Part shown: positions 6,597 to 15,157 of the stretch, one piece after another | Numbering within the stretch: the stretch's first letter is position 1 | How the letters are laid out: each line of letters begins with the position of its first letter | NCBI GenBank assembly: GCA_938016505.1 | Contig: CALLWN010000117.1 | Location: 1-17,654 of the forward strand | Reading direction: 5' to 3' | Length of the DNA: 17,654 bases | Origin: an uncultured Sphingomonadaceae bacterium | GTDB taxonomy: Bacteria; Pseudomonadota; Alphaproteobacteria; Sphingomonadales; Sphingomonadaceae | Program-made: the position numbers and the translations under genes | Notes under the pieces: model-generated | The model's database searches: none | What the model was told of the DNA's origin: nothing | Seen by the model: only the letters and a program-made list of their open reading frames with translations

Positions 6597-7514
6597 CTAC
6601 TTCGCGTAGTGGTCGAGGATCGGCCCGACCGTGTCGGCGGTGTAGAGGCTGAGCGTGATGATGTCGTAGCCGATCGGCTCGCCGTCGGCGGCAAGCTTGA
6701 GGAGTGCGACCGGCATGAACCCCTGGGCGGAGGGGAATTGCCAGGCGGCGGCACGCACATAGCCGTCGCGCACCGCCGACGCGGTTTCGTTCGAGTTGCC
6801 CCAGCCGACCGCCGGGATCTCGCCCGGAGCGATGCCGAGCTGCTCCATGACCGGCCGGACCGAGGCCGTCACCATATCGCCCAGCCCGATGATCGCCGCG
6901 GGGCTGTTGGCGGTCAGATAGTCCGCCATCCGCGCGATCACGCCCGCCGGATCGACGCCGCAGTCGAGGATCTCGTACTTGATCCCGAGCGGGTCGAAGA
7001 CCGAGGCGATGCCCTCGGTCTCGAGCACCTGGTAGGAGGCACCGGGCACCTCGACCGGCATGAAGACGGTGTCGCCCGCCTTCACGTGGCCGTGATCGAC
7101 CAGATACTGCGCCCACATCCGCCCGACGGCGTTGAGATCGGCCCCGACATAGGCCAGGCGCGGGATCGCGCTGTCGTCGGTGTTGTAGAACACCACCGGG
7201 ATGCCGTCGGCGGCCGCGGCGGGAACCTCCTCCACCCACAGACCCGGCTGGGCCGCGGTGGTGGCGATGCCATCCGCCCGCGCCGCGATCGCGGCGTTGA
7301 AGGCCTCCTTCTGCGCGGCGAAGTCGCCGTTTGAGAAGGAGACGTTGCAGGTCACCGAGAGCTCCGCGCAGGCTTTGGTCACGCCCGCGTTCCAGTCCAC
7401 CCAGAACGGGTCGGACGGGCCGCCGTGGCTGAGGATGTAGAAGGTCTGGGCCTGCGCGATCACGGGCGAAGCGAGCGCAGCGAGGGCGAGGCCGAGGATA
7501 CGACGTTGCTTCAT
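6597..7514 (-). CDS. Periplasmic sugar-binding protein (CUT2, Peripla_BP_4 type)
   Basis: This is a 305-residue exported protein. A Sec signal peptide (MKQRR, then hydrophobic LGLALAALASPVIA) ends with a probable cleavage after AQA at residue 22. The mature part begins TFYILSHGGPSDPFWVDWNAG and continues with AAIAARADGIATT, both typical of ribose-binding-like proteins of the Peripla_BP_4 class. AYVGADLNAVGRMWA and AAIIGLGDMVTASVRP match the second lobe. It delivers its ligand to the permease and single-domain ATPase encoded next, and corresponds in position and type to MocB of the rhizopine genes, though the ligand cannot be read from the sequence. The ATG at 7514 was chosen for the signal peptide; the longer upstream frame overlaps the preceding gene. 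Confidence 0.88.
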   Translation of the reverse strand: MKQRRILGLALAALASPVIAQAQTFYILSHGGPSDPFWVDWNAGVTKACAELSVTCNVSFSNGDFAAQKEAFNAAIAARADGIATTAAQPGLWVEEVPAAAADGIPVVFYNTDDSAIPRLAYVGADLNAVGRMWAQYLVDHGHVKAGDTVFMPVEVPGASYQVLETEGIASVFDPLGIKYEILDCGVDPAGVIARMADYLTANSPAAIIGLGDMVTASVRPVMEQLGIAPGEIPAVGWGNSNETASAVRDGYVRAAAWQFPSAQGFMPVALLKLAADGEPIGYDIITLSLYTADTVGPILDHYAK

Positions 7515-7542
7515 CTTGCGGTTCCCACTTTCTGCTGGTTTC

Positions 7543-8454
7543 TCAGACACCCTGGGCGCGCATCTTGTCCTCGAGGAATTTCTTCGACCGCGGCACGTCG
7601 GCCTCGTCGAGATGCTCGATGATGATCGGGATGTTCGGGTGCTTCTCGGACAGCCGCCTGAGGTAGAGGTCGTAGTTGAGCACCCCCATCCCCGGCGCAT
7701 CGAGCACGATGTTGCCCACGCCGCGGAAGGTGTGGCTTGACAGCGCGTCCTCGTCGCCGATGTCGGCGTGCTTCTCGGACGTGTCCGCCGACCGCGCGAC
7801 ATCCTTGGCATGCGCGATCTTGATCTTGTCCTGGAGCGTGTCGAAGACTTGGTTGATCACGCCATCCATGTTGTCGATGTTGTGATCCTCGAAATAGTTC
7901 GTCGGATCCATCAGCAGCCCCAGGCTTGGGTGGTCCACGGCGGCGAACATGCGCACCGTCTCCTCGACGCTGCCGACGACGTTGTTGACATAGGTCTCGA
8001 GGCAGAAGACCGCGCCGTGGTCATAGGCGGTCTGCACGAGCTCCCGGATCTGCTTGGCACAGATCTCGAAGCCCTCCTCGGTCTTGTTCTTCGGGTCGCT
8101 CATCCATTCGGACTCGGTGTTGAACGTCCCCGTCTCCGAGATGACGTAGGGCGAGCCGAACTCCCGCGCCCAGCGGATGATCTCCTTCAGCCGCTCCATG
8201 TTCGCCTTGCGCTTGTCGAGGTCGGGGTGGATGAAGTTCGTGTAGCCCGAGATGCAGCAGATCGGCAGGTCGTGGTTGCGGAAGGTGTCGCGCACCCGCT
8301 TGGCCTTCTCCTTGGTGATCTGGCCGAAGGACAGGTCGATGTCCTTGAAATGGAGGTCGAGCTGCACGGTGTTGAAGCCGTGGCTGCGGATGCGGCGGGC
8401 CACCTCGTCGAGTCCGTACGGGAAGTAGCCGGTGAAGATGCCGGTCTGGAACAT
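7543..8454 (-). CDS. Sugar phosphate isomerase/epimerase-like TIM-barrel protein (AP_endonuc_2 fold)
   Basis: This 303-residue cytoplasmic protein has the xylose-isomerase-like TIM-barrel pattern. The likely metal-binding residues are E153 (FCLETYVNN), D183 (LLMDPTNYF), H215 (IAHAKD) and E280 (IIIEHLDEAD). The family includes IolE-type inosose dehydratases, hydroxypyruvate isomerases and ketose 3-epimerases, so the reaction could be isomerisation, epimerisation or dehydration. The rhizopine protein MocC belongs to the same broad group. Its ATG follows GGGAGGAG and lies 15 bases after the dehydrogenase stop. The protein is richer in Lys, Asp and Asn than its neighbours, which may mean a more conserved sequence or a different origin. 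Confidence 0.83.
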   Translation of the reverse strand: MFQTGIFTGYFPYGLDEVARRIRSHGFNTVQLDLHFKDIDLSFGQITKEKAKRVRDTFRNHDLPICCISGYTNFIHPDLDKRKANMERLKEIIRWAREFGSPYVISETGTFNTESEWMSDPKNKTEEGFEICAKQIRELVQTAYDHGAVFCLETYVNNVVGSVEETVRMFAAVDHPSLGLLMDPTNYFEDHNIDNMDGVINQVFDTLQDKIKIAHAKDVARSADTSEKHADIGDEDALSSHTFRGVGNIVLDAPGMGVLNYDLYLRRLSEKHPNIPIIIEHLDEADVPRSKKFLEDKMRAQGV

Positions 8455-8469
8455 GGGGGTCTCCTCCCT

Positions 8470-9561
8470 TCAGTTGATTGCGATGTCGGACAGTTTGACG
8501 GTGCGCCCCTCGGCGATGGAGCGGTAGCCCGCTTCGACGAGGGCGACGGTCCTGACGTTGTCGGCAACGGTGAGCGCGGGTTCGGTGCCGGTGGCGACGG
8601 CATGCTGGAGCTGCTCCATCACACCGATGAAGGCATGCGGGAACCACATCGTGTCCCACTTCGGGCTGACCCATGCCCCGCCCGTGGAGACGGTGCTCGC
8701 AAACGTCAGCGTCGAGGGCACGCCGGTCGGCCAGCCGATCGTGCCCTTGGCCACGCCCTTCGTGCCGTCCACGCGCCAGGTGATGTGCTGGTCGTCGGCA
8801 TAGCCCGGCTCGCGCGGGCCGGACCAGACATCTTCGAGGCTCACCGCGAGCAGCCCCGAGGGGAAGCGCAGGGTGGAGACGGTGATGCCGTCGCGGTGGG
8901 GGAAGGTCGTGCGCGGGTCGGTCCGGCACTGGGTGGTGATCTCGACCGGATCGCCGAAGAGGAAGCGCAGCACATCGAGGTGGTGCACCGACATGTTCGA
9001 CAGCGTGAGCCGGTCGTAAGCCTTGAGGAAGTCCTGCCAGTGCGGGATCGCGTGCATGTCGATCTGGGCGAAGACGATCTCGCCGAGATCGCCGCGGTCG
9101 AGGATCTGCTTGAGCACGCGCATCGACTGGTCGTAGCGCATGTTCTGGTTGACGCTGAGGATCTTCCCCGCCGCCGCCGCCGCATCGCGCAGCGCGATCG
9201 CCTCTGCCAGCGTGAGCGAGAGCGGCTTCTGCGCGAGGATCCCCCTGATGTGCGGCTGGGCGAGCGCGGCGCGGATCAGCGCCGGCTGCTGGTCGGGGGG
9301 ATAGGCGATGTCGAGGATCTCGATCTCGGGGTCGGCGATCAGCGCCTCGGGCGTGTCATGCACCTTGGGAATGCCCCAGCGGGCGGCCACGCCCTCCGCC
9401 CGCGAGCGGGTGCGGCTCGCGATCGCCGCCACCGGGAAGCCCGCCTGCCGGTAGGCCGCAAGGTGGCATTCGGCCATGATCATGCCGGCGCCGATCGCCC
9501 CTATGCGCAGGCTGTTCGTCCGCACCGGCGGGTCGGGCACGAAATCGTCAGTGGCGCTCAT
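8470..9561 (-). CDS. Gfo/Idh/MocA-family NAD(P)-dependent oxidoreductase
   Basis: This 363-residue protein has an N-terminal Rossmann fold with GAIGAGM (21-27), the family's lysine in AQKPLS (K112, replacing the usual EKP), and HHLD at 193-196, where the catalytic His/Asp of the second domain is expected. The family oxidises sugars and inositols, for example inositol dehydrogenase, glucose-fructose oxidoreductase and rhizopine MocA. It probably oxidises a hydroxyl of the imported compound to a ketone before the TIM-barrel enzyme acts. I chose the ATG at 9561, preceded by GAGGAGG; a TTG at 9582 would add seven charged residues that are really the ribosome binding site. It begins 17 bases after the ATPase stop. 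Confidence 0.88.
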   Translation of the reverse strand: MSATDDFVPDPPVRTNSLRIGAIGAGMIMAECHLAAYRQAGFPVAAIASRTRSRAEGVAARWGIPKVHDTPEALIADPEIEILDIAYPPDQQPALIRAALAQPHIRGILAQKPLSLTLAEAIALRDAAAAAGKILSVNQNMRYDQSMRVLKQILDRGDLGEIVFAQIDMHAIPHWQDFLKAYDRLTLSNMSVHHLDVLRFLFGDPVEITTQCRTDPRTTFPHRDGITVSTLRFPSGLLAVSLEDVWSGPREPGYADDQHITWRVDGTKGVAKGTIGWPTGVPSTLTFASTVSTGGAWVSPKWDTMWFPHAFIGVMEQLQHAVATGTEPALTVADNVRTVALVEAGYRSIAEGRTVKLSDIAIN

Positions 9562-9578
9562 CCGCTCCTCCTCTCGTC

Positions 9579-10577
9579 TCAACTGGCCAGCCGCTCCCCT
9601 TCGGGGCCGAAGAAATGCATCCGCTCCGGCGCCGCGCCGATCGCGATGCTCTGGCCCGGGGCATAGGCGGGCTGGCCGCGCAGCATCGCGCGCAGACTTG
9701 CGCCCTGCGCCTCGATCGTCAGCACCGTGTAGCCGCCGAGCGGCTCCACCCCGGTCACCCGCGCGCCTGCACCGGGGCGGACCTCCACATCCTCGGGGCG
9801 GATCCCCACCTGCACCGCATCCGCCCGCGCTCCGGGCAGCAGTCCGGGCGGGAGAAGGTTGATGGGCGGGCTCCCCAGCAGCTGGGCGACATAGGCGCTG
9901 TTCGGCCGATCGTACAGCGCAACCGGCGCCCCGATCTGGCGGATCCGCCCGTGATCGAGGATGGCCATGCGGTCGGCGACGCTCATCGCCTCTTCCTGGT
10001 CGTGGGTGACGTAGATCAGCGTCCGCCCCGCCTCGCGCTGGAGCCGCTTGAGCTCGACCCGCGCCTCCTCGCGCAGCCGCGCATCGAGCGCCGAGATCGG
10101 ATCGTCCATCAGGAACGCGATCGGGTCGCGCACCAGCGCGCGGGCGATGGCCACGCGCTGCCGCTCTCCCCCCGAGAGCTGCGCGGGGTGCTTGTGCAGG
10201 ATATGCCCGATGTGGAGCTTGGCCGCGGCATGGGCAAGGCGCTCGCGGATCCGCGCCTCGGGGACCCGCCGCTCGACGAGCGGAAAGCGGATGTTCTGCT
10301 CGGCCGTCATGTGCGGAAAGAGCGCCAGGTTCTGGAACACCATCGCGATGTTGCGCTCGGCCGGCCCGACGTGGGTGACGGGGCGGTCGTCGATGAGGAT
10401 CTCGCCCGAATCCGGCGTCTCGAGCCCGAGGATCAGCCGGAGGATCGTCGTCTTGCCGCAGAGCGGCGGCCCGAACAGACAGAAGAACTCGTTGTCGGCC
10501 ACGGTGAAGCTGGCGCCGTCCACGGCAACCGTGTTGCCGTAGCGCTTGGTGACGTTGACGAAGGCGATCTCGGCCAT
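9579..10577 (-). CDS. ABC transporter ATPase A (CUT1/MalK-like) with Walker B Glu-to-Asp
   Basis: This 332-residue protein has a MalK-type ATPase domain plus a C-terminal OB-fold-like regulatory domain (about 240-332, VGIRPEDVEV). Walker A is GPPLCGKTT (36-44), with Leu where Gly is usual but the essential Gly-Lys-Thr kept. The Q-loop is Q82, the signature LSGGE (134-138) is intact and the switch histidine is H192. Walker B reads FLMDDP: the catalytic glutamate is replaced by Asp159, and the codons GAC GAT confirm this. Such a change usually slows ATP hydrolysis in that site. It follows ATPase B by 3 bases and should pair with it under the two CUT1 permeases. Confidence 0.87.
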   Translation of the reverse strand: MAEIAFVNVTKRYGNTVAVDGASFTVADNEFFCLFGPPLCGKTTILRLILGLETPDSGEILIDDRPVTHVGPAERNIAMVFQNLALFPHMTAEQNIRFPLVERRVPEARIRERLAHAAAKLHIGHILHKHPAQLSGGERQRVAIARALVRDPIAFLMDDPISALDARLREEARVELKRLQREAGRTLIYVTHDQEEAMSVADRMAILDHGRIRQIGAPVALYDRPNSAYVAQLLGSPPINLLPPGLLPGARADAVQVGIRPEDVEVRPGAGARVTGVEPLGGYTVLTIEAQGASLRAMLRGQPAYAPGQSIAIGAAPERMHFFGPEGERLAS

Positions 10578-10580
10578 GGT

Positions 10581-11672
10581 TCAGCTCGTCCTGATGGCGG
10601 CCCCGTCCTCGGCGTCGAAGAGCCGTACGCCGGCCTGGTCGGGGGCAAAGGACAGCACGCCTTCGGGCAGGGCGGGGTTGCCCTGGAAGACGGCGCGCAC
10701 CGTGTCCTCGGTGCTGCCAAGATGCACGATCGTGCGCGCTCCGATCCGCTCGGCCAGAAACAGCGGCAGCCGCAGCGCCGAGCCTTCGTCGGTCAGATGC
10801 ACCTGCTCGGGCCGGAAGCCGTAGATCACCTCGCGCCGGGGATGGGCGCGGGCGGCTGCGGCGAGCGGCGCGGGCAGGGGCGGCGAGATCCCCGGTTCGC
10901 CCAGATCCACCGCGAGGCCGCGGTCGGTCTCGACCAGCCGGCCGGTCAGAAGGTTCATCCCCGGCGAGCCGATGAAGCGCGCCACGAAGGTGTTGGCCGG
11001 TGCGTTGTAGACCTCGAGAGGCGATCCGACCTGCAGCAGCTCGCCGTGGTCCATCACCGCGATGCGGTCGGCCATCGTCATCGCCTCGAGCTGGTCATGG
11101 GTGACGTAGACCATCGTCTGGCCGAACCGGCGCTGAAGCGCCTTGAGCTCGGTGCGCATCACCGCGCGGAAGGCCGCATCGACGTTGGACAATGGCTCGT
11201 CGAGCAGAAAGATCGCCGGCTCCATCACCGCCGACCGTCCGATCGCGATCCGCTGCAGGATGTTGACCGACAGCCCCGCCGATGGCCGGTCCAGCAGCGC
11301 GGTGAGGTCGAGGAGCTCGGCGATCGCATCGGTCCGCCGCCGGATCTCGGCCGCAGGCCGGCCGGTCATCCGAAGCCCGTAGTCGAGGTTCCGCCGCACC
11401 GTCATGTGGGTGAAGATCGCGTAGTTCTGGAAGACGAAGCCCACCCCGCGCCGGCCCATGGGCACGCCGGCCATGTCGCGCCTGTCGAACAGGATGCGAC
11501 CCTCGGTCGGCTGCTCCATCCCGGCGATCATGTTCATGGTCGTGGACTTGCCGCAGCCCGAGGGGCCGAGAAGCGCGAGGAACTCCCCGTTGGCGATTTC
11601 CAGGTTCATGCTTCTGAGCGCGGTGAAGCTGCCGAAACGCTTCACCAGGTTCTCGAGGCGGATCGAGCTCAT
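10581..11672 (-). CDS. ABC transporter ATPase B (CUT1/MalK-like) with degenerate signature motif
   Basis: This 363-residue MalK-type ATPase has Walker A GPSGCGKS (36-43), Q82, Walker B FLLDE (155-159) with the catalytic glutamate present, and switch H192. The signature, normally LSGGQ, reads LSVNI (134-138); the codons CTG TCG GTC AAC ATC rule out a misreading. A C-terminal regulatory domain starts near residue 240 (YGFRPEQVHL). In an ABC dimer the signature of one subunit completes the ATP site of the other, so this defect would affect the site formed with ATPase A's Walker motifs. The start at 11672 overlaps the permease stop (ATGA). The longer upstream frame is an artefact. Confidence 0.87.
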   Translation of the reverse strand: MSSIRLENLVKRFGSFTALRSMNLEIANGEFLALLGPSGCGKSTTMNMIAGMEQPTEGRILFDRRDMAGVPMGRRGVGFVFQNYAIFTHMTVRRNLDYGLRMTGRPAAEIRRRTDAIAELLDLTALLDRPSAGLSVNILQRIAIGRSAVMEPAIFLLDEPLSNVDAAFRAVMRTELKALQRRFGQTMVYVTHDQLEAMTMADRIAVMDHGELLQVGSPLEVYNAPANTFVARFIGSPGMNLLTGRLVETDRGLAVDLGEPGISPPLPAPLAAAARAHPRREVIYGFRPEQVHLTDEGSALRLPLFLAERIGARTIVHLGSTEDTVRAVFQGNPALPEGVLSFAPDQAGVRLFDAEDGAAIRTS

Positions 11673-12622
11673 CGCGCCATCCTCTTCATGGCGAGGACGG
11701 CGAGCACCGACAGCACGATCAGGATCACGAGCGCGATCGCCGCGACATAGCCCCAGACCAGATCCTGCGTCGTGATCTTGTAGATGTAGACGCTGATCGT
11801 CTCGGTCGCGACACCGGGCCCGCCCGCCGTCATGATGTAGAGCGTGTCGAAGATCTTGAAGATCTCGATCGTGCGGATCGCGAGCGCAATGATGATGATC
11901 GTCTTCATCCGCGGCAGCGCAATGGTCCGGAAGCGCTGCCAGGCGTTGGCGCCAAGAAGCGCGGCCGCCTTCATCTGGTCGTCGGGCACGCCCACGAGGC
12001 CCGCAAGCAGGATCAGGAACATCAGCGGCGTCCACTGCCAGGTGTCGGCGATCATCACCGCGACGAGCGCTAGCGTAGGATCCGACAGCCAGGCGATGGT
12101 CACGGGCCGCCCGAGCAATGTGCCCAGGATGTCGTTCACCGGGCCGCCCGACTGGAAGAGCATGAAGAACATGTAGCCGGCCACCGCCGGCACGACCATC
12201 ATCGGCATGATGAGGATCGAGTAGAACACCCGCTTGCCGCGGAAATCGTCCACGAACAGCAGCGCCAGCCCGAGCCCGAGCAGGAACTGCAGCGGCACGC
12301 AGACCACCATCACCAGCAGCGTGCGCCCGACCGCCCCCGTCAGCCGCCGGTCGGCAACCAGGTCGGCGTAGTTGGCAAAGCCGTTCCACATCTCCCAGGC
12401 GCGCGGCCAGGGGCGCCCCGACAGCGGCGACCAGTCGGTCAGCGAGATGTAGAGCTGCATCAGGATCGGGAAGATCGCGATGAAGAGGATGAGCACCTGG
12501 GCCGGCAGCGTGAGGCGCAGCCCGAGCCGCGCCGCCTCGCTGCGGGCCGGAGCGGCGCCCGCCGTCAGGGCGGGGGCAGGGGCAGGGGCAGAGGCGGGGG
12601 CAGGGGGGGGCATCGCGGTCAT
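11669..12622 (-). CDS. ABC transporter permease (CUT1, MalF/UgpA-like)
   Basis: This 317-residue inner-membrane protein has about six transmembrane segments, beginning near residue 38 ([19 protein letters not shown]). The EAA loop that docks the ATPase is at 218-237 ([20 protein letters not shown]). A cytoplasmic N-terminal tail of about 30 residues is almost entirely Pro, Ala and Ser and is encoded by a low-complexity C-rich tract that includes eight consecutive C. The ATG at 12622 overlaps the stop of the other permease (ATGA); a second in-frame ATG lies nine bases on. It pairs with the MalG-like permease to form the channel of the CUT1 importer. Confidence 0.88.
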   Translation of the reverse strand: MTAMPPPAPASAPAPAPALTAGAAPARSEAARLGLRLTLPAQVLILFIAIFPILMQLYISLTDWSPLSGRPWPRAWEMWNGFANYADLVADRRLTGAVGRTLLVMVVCVPLQFLLGLGLALLFVDDFRGKRVFYSILIMPMMVVPAVAGYMFFMLFQSGGPVNDILGTLLGRPVTIAWLSDPTLALVAVMIADTWQWTPLMFLILLAGLVGVPDDQMKAAALLGANAWQRFRTIALPRMKTIIIIALAIRTIEIFKIFDTLYIMTAGGPGVATETISVYIYKITTQDLVWGYVAAIALVILIVLSVLAVLAMKRMAR

Positions 12623-13479
12623 TGCTTGAGCGCCCCGAAGGTCAGTCCGCGCACGAGATGACGCTGGATCAGGATGCCGAGGATCACGGGCGGCACCGCC
12701 GCGATGAGGCCGAGCGCAGCCTTGGCGCCGTAGAGCTGCCCCGTCATCGACGAGGAGAGCGAGGCCATGTAGACCGGGATCGTCGCCCACTGCCGGGTCG
12801 TCAGCAGCAGCGCGACCAGATAGTCCGACCAGTTGAGGATGAAGACGAAAAGCGTCGCCGAGGCGAGCGGCGCCCGCATCATCGGCAGCGTGACCTTGAG
12901 GAAGACGCGCAGCCGGGTGCAGCCCTCCACCAGCGCCGCCTCCTCGATTTCGCGGGGCATGTCGTCGAAGAAGGTCTTCATCAGCCAGAAGGCGAAGGGC
13001 AGCGTCACGATCCCGTAGATCAGCGCCAGGCCCCACCAGGTGTCCATCAGCGACAGGAAGGCCCACATGATCATCACCGGGATCATCACCGCCATCGGCG
13101 GGAACAGCCGCAGCTGGATCAGCGCAAGCGGCAGGTTGGCGCCCGCCCCGAAGCGCGACAGCCCATAGGCGGCCGCCGTCCCGGCGGTCATCGCGATCAG
13201 CGTGCCGAAGGAGGCCGCGAGGATGGAGGCGAGGATCGGCCGCGTCGCCGTCCGCTCGAGCGCCACGATCAGTGCCGAGTCGCTCCGGCCGAAAAGATAG
13301 CGGAAGTTCTCGAGCGTCGGATCGCGCGGGATCCATGTGAGATCGGCGCCGGCCGCCTGCCATTCGGCCACCGGCTTGAAGGCGATCGACACCATCCAGA
13401 GGATCGGCACCAGGGTGATCGCCACCGCAAGCAAGATGGCCGCATAGCGCAGCAATTCGATGAGGGGGGAGCGCGTCAT
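12619..13479 (-). CDS. ABC transporter permease (CUT1, MalG/UgpE-like)
   Basis: This 286-residue inner-membrane protein has about six hydrophobic segments, starting with [19 protein letters not shown]. The EAA loop lies at about 180-199 ([20 protein letters not shown]). The pattern [14 protein letters not shown] followed by a periplasmic stretch with FRYLFG is typical of the second CUT1 permease. It lies directly after the binding-protein gene, with its ATG at 13479 preceded by AGGGAAGAGG, and its stop overlaps the start of the MalF-like gene. The order binding protein, MalG-like, MalF-like is the reverse of the common order for the two permeases. Confidence 0.88.
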   Translation of the reverse strand: MTRSPLIELLRYAAILLAVAITLVPILWMVSIAFKPVAEWQAAGADLTWIPRDPTLENFRYLFGRSDSALIVALERTATRPILASILAASFGTLIAMTAGTAAAYGLSRFGAGANLPLALIQLRLFPPMAVMIPVMIMWAFLSLMDTWWGLALIYGIVTLPFAFWLMKTFFDDMPREIEEAALVEGCTRLRVFLKVTLPMMRAPLASATLFVFILNWSDYLVALLLTTRQWATIPVYMASLSSSMTGQLYGAKAALGLIAAVPPVILGILIQRHLVRGLTFGALKQ

Positions 13480-13518
13480 GCCTCTTCCCTGTTCCCTGCG
13501 GAAGCGTGACGGGTAAGC

Positions 13519-13539
13519 GGGGACCGCCGCTGCGGCCCC
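13519..13539 (-). terminator. Short GC stem-loop after the CUT1 binding-protein gene
   Basis: GGGG-A-CCGC (13519-13527) pairs with GCGGCCCC (13532-13539), with one bulged base and a 4-base loop. It lies in the 76-base gap between the binding-protein stop and the permease start. As no T-run follows, it is more likely to stabilise or moderate the message than to terminate it. Confidence 0.4.
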
Positions 13540-13555
13540 CGCCGGAAGGCGCGGA

Positions 13556-15157
13556 TCAGGCGGGGTCGATCACCGTCGGCCAGGCGGCCTTGTTCTTCTG
13601 GATCGCCTCGACGATCTTGTCCTCGCCGGTGCGTCGCACGATCCGCCGCCACTCCGCCTCGACATCGGCCATCGCCTGTGCCGGCGTCTTGGCGCGGGTG
13701 AGCGCGGCCATCAGGTTCTCGTCGAGCGCGTTGTGGAAGGCCCCGGCGCCGGGATAGTTGATGGTGGGCACGGTCCGCGCCACCGTCTCCTTCAGAACCC
13801 TCACATGATAGTCGTGGTAGGTCTGCTGGACGAGCGGATCGGAGAAGTCCGACAGGCGGAAGGGGTCGAAATACCCCGCGGGGTTGGCGGTCATCCAGGC
13901 GTAGATCCGCGCCGAGCCCAGCCACTGCAGCAACAGGTAGGCGGCCTCCGGGTGGCGGGACTGCGCACTCACCATCGCGGTGAGCGAATACCACAGCACC
14001 GAGCGCGACACGATCCCCTCGGGATGCTGCGTTCCCGGTGGCAGGAACGAGCCGATGCGCCCGGTCACCTGCGACCCCTCGTTGGCCGGGTTGTCGAGGA
14101 ACTTCGGCAGGTTGGAGAAGGCGCAGGTCATCGCCGCGCCGCCCTGGGCGAAGTTGCCGTACTGCTCCGGCCAACCCCAGGAGAGGGCGTCGGGCGACTT
14201 GTGCGACAGCGAGGCCACATAATCCTCGGTCGCGCGGATACCTGCCTCGGAGTTGACCAGCGGCGTGCCGTCGTCGCCGAAGAGATACTGGTTCGGCGCG
14301 GCCATCGAGCAGTAGCGCTGATACCAGTTGGTGTAGCCCCAGCCCTGGTTGCGCAGGTCGGTCGAGCCAAGCAGCCCCTGATCCGGGCGGTGGAAGAAGG
14401 CCGCGACATCGTTGAGCTGGGCCCAGGTGCGCGGTGGGGCGAGATCGTAGCCGTAGCGTTCGCGGAAGGCGGCCTGCTCGCGCTCGTCGCCGAAGAGGTC
14501 GGTGCGGTAGACCCAGCACTGGAAGTCGCCGTCGAGGCTGACGCCGTAGGTCGAACCGCGGTACTCGTTGAGCAGCGACACACCCTGCTTGCCGTTCACA
14601 TAGCCGGTTTCGGGGTCGTCCCACTCGGGGCGGTGCTTGGCCACGAAGTCGTCGAGCACCGCGATCCCGCCCGATTCCGCGAGGTCGCCGAGGCGGTTCC
14701 ACTCGGTGGAATAGATGTCCATCTCGCCCGAACGGGTGGAGATGTCGCGCATCACCCGCGTGAACTCTTGCCCGTTCGGCAGCCCCACGATGTCGATCTC
14801 GATGCCCGTCTCCCGCTCCCAGAGCGCCTTGACGCTGGGCGCGCCCTCGGGGAAGGGCTGGGTGAGCTGGCCGATCGAGCCGTCCGAGAGCCCGAGCACG
14901 ATGCGGCTCGGCGCCTGCCCGCTGGCCTTGAGCGCACGCGCGGCCTCGACCGCCCGGCCCTCGGGCGTGTCCGGCCCGTACTGGTAGCGCTCCGCCCCCG
15001 GAAAGCCGGTCGGCCCCCCGATCATGCCGGGCGCGAGCTCGCCCGCCCATGCCGGGCGGATCCACCGCGGCGCAATGCCGATCGCACTGCCGATGATTGC
15101 AGTCTGGGCGCCGGCGGACAGGATCTGCCGCCGTGTGACGCCGGTGCGTCTGATCAT
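13556..15157 (-). CDS. Tat-exported extracellular solute-binding protein (CUT1, family 1)
   Basis: This 533-residue protein is the first gene of the long operon. The N-terminus has a twin-arginine signal ([10 protein letters not shown] at 7-16), a hydrophobic stretch and a probable cleavage after AWA near residue 38, so it is likely exported already folded. Features of the SBP_bac_1 class follow: [14 protein letters not shown], a [13 protein letters not shown] lobe-1 segment, the [12 protein letters not shown] region and a [11 protein letters not shown] stretch. It is longer than the usual 400-450 residues, partly through about 70 residues between the signal and the first recognisable strand. 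I chose the ATG at 15157 because GGAGGAG precedes it; a TTG at 15193 would bury the Tat motif deeper. The ligand is unknown, probably a polyol or sugar. Confidence 0.85.
   Translation of the reverse strand: MIRRTGVTRRQILSAGAQTAIIGSAIGIAPRWIRPAWAGELAPGMIGGPTGFPGAERYQYGPDTPEGRAVEAARALKASGQAPSRIVLGLSDGSIGQLTQPFPEGAPSVKALWERETGIEIDIVGLPNGQEFTRVMRDISTRSGEMDIYSTEWNRLGDLAESGGIAVLDDFVAKHRPEWDDPETGYVNGKQGVSLLNEYRGSTYGVSLDGDFQCWVYRTDLFGDEREQAAFRERYGYDLAPPRTWAQLNDVAAFFHRPDQGLLGSTDLRNQGWGYTNWYQRYCSMAAPNQYLFGDDGTPLVNSEAGIRATEDYVASLSHKSPDALSWGWPEQYGNFAQGGAAMTCAFSNLPKFLDNPANEGSQVTGRIGSFLPPGTQHPEGIVSRSVLWYSLTAMVSAQSRHPEAAYLLLQWLGSARIYAWMTANPAGYFDPFRLSDFSDPLVQQTYHDYHVRVLKETVARTVPTINYPGAGAFHNALDENLMAALTRAKTPAQAMADVEAEWRRIVRRTGEDKIVEAIQKNKAAWPTVIDPA

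Noticed and set aside
9562..9582. TTG start for the Gfo/Idh gene
   Set aside because: The extra seven residues are encoded by the GAGGAGG ribosome binding site of the ATG at 9561.
7768..9666. A 632-codon plus-strand frame across the TIM-barrel and dehydrogenase genes
   Set aside because: Antisense shadow of two well-supported genes, with no recognisable motif and no convincing ribosome binding site.
9615..11750. A 711-codon open frame on the plus strand across the two ATPase genes
   Set aside because: It is antisense to two clear ATPase genes with all family motifs; its protein is low-complexity His/Asp/Arg-rich. Long antisense frames are common in GC-rich DNA.
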